The notes below the pieces were generated by a model. It was not told the DNA's origin. It worked only from the letters and a program-made list of their open reading frames with translations, and did no database searches. This document shows positions 8,690-10,283 of a DNA stretch of 10,283 bases, piece after piece (position 1 is the first letter of the stretch; each line of letters opens with the position of its first letter). Position numbers and translations under genes: made by a program. The DNA comes from CAWJEL01 sp964647255 (GTDB lineage Bacteria; Chloroflexota; Anaerolineae; CG2-30-64-16). The stretch is taken from contig CAZYGI010000107.1 of assembly GCA_964647255.1 (NCBI GenBank), positions 1 through 10,283 of the forward strand, given 5' to 3'.

Positions 8690-8731
8690 GGTGTTTTGGG
8701 CGGCGCTGCCGCCCAAAACACCCTTTAGTTT
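8690..8731 (+). terminator. Terminator hairpin between convergent genes
   Basis: GGTGTTTTGGGCGGC (8690-8704) and its exact complement (8708-8722) form a 15-bp stem around the loop gct, followed on the plus strand by CTTTAGTTTAG. It lies 20 nt after the SH3b gene stop and just before the end of the oppositely oriented nuclease gene. The tail is T-rich only on the plus strand (the minus-strand tail is TCTCTCGATC), but the stem may stop transcription from both sides. Confidence 0.85.
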
Positions 8732-10136
8732 AGAATTCGAAACTCTGTCCGCGCGTGGGAATCGTTACCTCACGCATCCCTTCATGCCGGAGTTTGTCGG
8801 CCAGGGTGACCGAAGCTGACTCCTCCCCGTGTACCACGAATGTGCGTTGCAGCAGGCTGCGGTCGAGCGGCCGCGCCCACTCCAGCAGCTCGGCCTGGTC
8901 GGCGTGAGCGCTGTAGCCATCCACAGAAACGACCTCCGCCCGCACCTCGTACTCCTCCCCGAAGATGCGCGCTCGGCGCTCGCCTTCCACCAGCCGCCGG
9001 CCCAGGGTGCCCTGGGCCTGATAGCCGACGAAGAGCACCGTGTTGGCGCTGTTCTCGATGTTGTTCTTCAGGTGATGGAGGATGCGTCCCGATTCTGCCA
9101 TGCCGCTTGCGCTGATGATCACCGCCGGTTGATCCAGGAAGTTGAGCTGCTTGCTGCGGTTTTGGTCGCGCACATACTCGATCGCACTTGAGTCGAACGG
9201 ATTGGTGCGCTTTCCTTCCGCCATGAACGCGCGCGTCTCCTCGTCCCACTCTTCCGGGTGCATCCGAAAGACCTCGGTCGCATTGACGGCCAGTGGGCTA
9301 TCCACGAAGATCGGCAGCGATGGGATATCGGCCTCCGCCTCTAGCTTGTTCAGCGCATAGACGATCTCCTGCGTGCGGCCGACGGCGAAGCACGGGATGA
9401 TCACCTTGCCGTGGCGACGCACGGCATCGCGCACGATATCGCGCAGCTTTTTGTCCGCGTCGCTGTACGCGCCGTGCAGCCGGTCGCCATACGTGCTTTC
9501 CATGATCAGGATGTTTGCGCGCTCCGGCGTCTCCGGCGCACGAAGGATCGGCGCGTCCTTCCGGCCAATGTCACCGCTGAAAACCACGCGCCACGCCTTG
9601 CCGGTCTCGCGGTCCCGGATGTCCAGCGCCACGGAGGCCGATCCGAGGATGTGTCCGGCGTTATAGAACGTCAGCGTCACGCCGTCGGCGATCGGCGCTG
9701 GCCGCCGCAGGCCGACGCCGACGAAATGTTCCAGCGCCGCCTGGGCGTCGGCCTGCGTATACAACGGTTCGACGAGCGGCTGCCCGTCGCGGGCCTTCTT
9801 CTTGTTCAGAAATGCAGCATCACTTTCCTGGATGTGCGCGCTGTCCAACAGCATGTAAGTGCAGAGATTGCGCGTCGCGGCGGTGGACCAGATATTCCCG
9901 CGAAACCCTTGCTTCACCAGGTTCGGCAGGTCGCCGGAGTGATCAATGTGGGCATGGCTGAGGACGACCGCATCCAGCACTTTCGGGTCAAACGAGAAGT
10001 TGAGGTTGCGCTGAAAGGCGTCGGCCCGGTGCCCCTGGTACATCCCGCAGTCCAGCAGGATGCTCTGGCCGTTGACTTCGATCAGGTGCATAGAGCCGGT
10101 GACATCTTGTGCGGCTCCGAGAAAGGTGATGCGCAC
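8730..10136 (-). CDS. MBL-fold/beta-CASP RNA nuclease
   Basis: A 468-residue cytoplasmic metallo-beta-lactamase-fold protein of the beta-CASP (CPSF73/Ysh1-like) group, whose bacterial members such as Thermus TTHA0252 cleave RNA with two zinc ions. The beta-lactamase core shows HAHIDH (61-66), His162 in AGHILGSA and Asp189 in SGDIGR. Beta-CASP motif A is Glu213 in MESTYGD. Motif B is SASGMAESGRILHH with His354/355, and motif C is His411 in DGYSAHADQ. A conserved VHGE follows (His436). All expected metal and catalytic residues are present, so it should be active. No KH or other RNA-binding extension is seen, unlike the archaeal CPSF enzymes. Translation starts at GTG 10134-10136, supported by a perfect AAGGAGG (10142-10148) five nt upstream; MRITFLGAAQDVTGS is the usual family N-terminus. 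The precise RNA substrate cannot be read from sequence. Confidence 0.95.
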   Translation of the reverse strand: MRITFLGAAQDVTGSMHLIEVNGQSILLDCGMYQGHRADAFQRNLNFSFDPKVLDAVVLSHAHIDHSGDLPNLVKQGFRGNIWSTAATRNLCTYMLLDSAHIQESDAAFLNKKKARDGQPLVEPLYTQADAQAALEHFVGVGLRRPAPIADGVTLTFYNAGHILGSASVALDIRDRETGKAWRVVFSGDIGRKDAPILRAPETPERANILIMESTYGDRLHGAYSDADKKLRDIVRDAVRRHGKVIIPCFAVGRTQEIVYALNKLEAEADIPSLPIFVDSPLAVNATEVFRMHPEEWDEETRAFMAEGKRTNPFDSSAIEYVRDQNRSKQLNFLDQPAVIISASGMAESGRILHHLKNNIENSANTVLFVGYQAQGTLGRRLVEGERRARIFGEEYEVRAEVVSVDGYSAHADQAELLEWARPLDRSLLQRTFVVHGEESASVTLADKLRHEGMREVTIPTRGQSFEF

Positions 10137-10169
10137 GCAGGCCTCCTTGTAGGTCGTTCGGATGGGGTG

Positions 10170-10198
10170 ATTCTACCCTACCCTCACCCTGGCGACAA
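10170..10198 (-). promoter_or_regulatory. Promoter of the beta-CASP nuclease gene
   Basis: On the minus strand TTGTCG (plus 10193-10198) is followed after 17 nt by TAGAAT (10170-10175). The start would be near 10163, leaving a leader of about 27 nt that contains the Shine-Dalgarno. The spacing, the -10 hexamer and the leader length closely match the promoter at 2814-2842. Confidence 0.7.
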
Positions 10199-10210
10199 GT
10201 TGCTGTGTGC

Positions 10211-10230
10211 GAAACCGGTTTCTGAAACCG
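10211..10230. promoter_or_regulatory. LacI-family-like operator with three half-sites
   Basis: GAAACCGGTTTC (10211-10222) is a perfect 12-bp palindrome with a central CpG, the form typical of LacI-family repressor operators. It overlaps a second perfect inverted repeat, CGGTTTC-T-GAAACCG (10216-10230), so three half-sites alternate. It lies 12 bp upstream of the -35 of the minus-strand promoter, centred near -53 to -60. That is unusual for simple repression of that gene, so it may instead serve a gene to the right of the window. Confidence 0.6.
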
Positions 10231-10283
10231 TGGTGATTACCCATAAGTCTCCCTGGGTCTGGGGAAGGGATGATGGCCGGCGT

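Noticed and set aside
10270..10283. Possible start of a rightward gene (ATGATGGCCGG)
   Set aside because: Only four codons are visible, the purine-rich stretch abuts the ATG with no usable spacing, and no convincing rightward promoter was found.

Overview
The window is ordinary GC-rich bacterial chromosome, mostly DNA replication and translation housekeeping with two secreted or surface proteins. The style of the proteins suggests a member of the Chloroflexota: a DnaE with an intact PHP domain, a lipoprotein with a Thr/Pro linker and SH3b repeats, a secreted protein ending in YLPILLR, and a HicB-type antitoxin relic. That placement is an inference from protein style, not a computed result.

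Layout from left to right. Positions 1-1707 (minus) hold the N-terminal 569 codons of dnaE, the DNA polymerase III alpha subunit, cut by the window edge just after the third catalytic Asp. Its promoter, with a perfect TATAAT, lies upstream near 1826-1855. A terminator hairpin (1871-1907) separates it from a small secreted protein of unknown function (1974-2618, minus). A divergent intergenic region then carries a promoter for each side. The rightward promoter (TTGACT-N17-TAGAAT) drives an unrecognised 76-residue protein (2877-3107), which ends 6 nt before polA (3114-5960). PolA is a three-domain DNA polymerase I with an apparently active proofreading domain and a G-rich, repeat-like insertion in its interdomain linker. 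Between polA and argS lies the relic of a HicB antitoxin gene (5997-6128), broken by an in-frame TAG and truncated. argS (6183-7862, arginyl-tRNA synthetase) is followed by a stem-loop and an SH3b lipoprotein gene (7926-8669). A near-perfect terminator hairpin (8690-8722) sits at the convergence with a metallo-beta-lactamase/beta-CASP RNA nuclease (8730-10136, minus). That gene has a GTG start, a strong Shine-Dalgarno and its own promoter. At the right edge is a LacI-family-like operator with three alternating half-sites.

Functionally, DnaE and PolA replicate and repair DNA, ArgS supplies charged tRNA-Arg, and the beta-CASP enzyme probably processes or degrades RNA. The two exported proteins are unrelated to these by sequence. 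No CRISPR array, tRNA, rRNA or intact mobile element was seen. I found no clear evidence of a new multi-gene system. The least explained items are the 76-residue protein tied to polA, the HicB relic, the repeat-like insertion in polA and the operator at the right edge.
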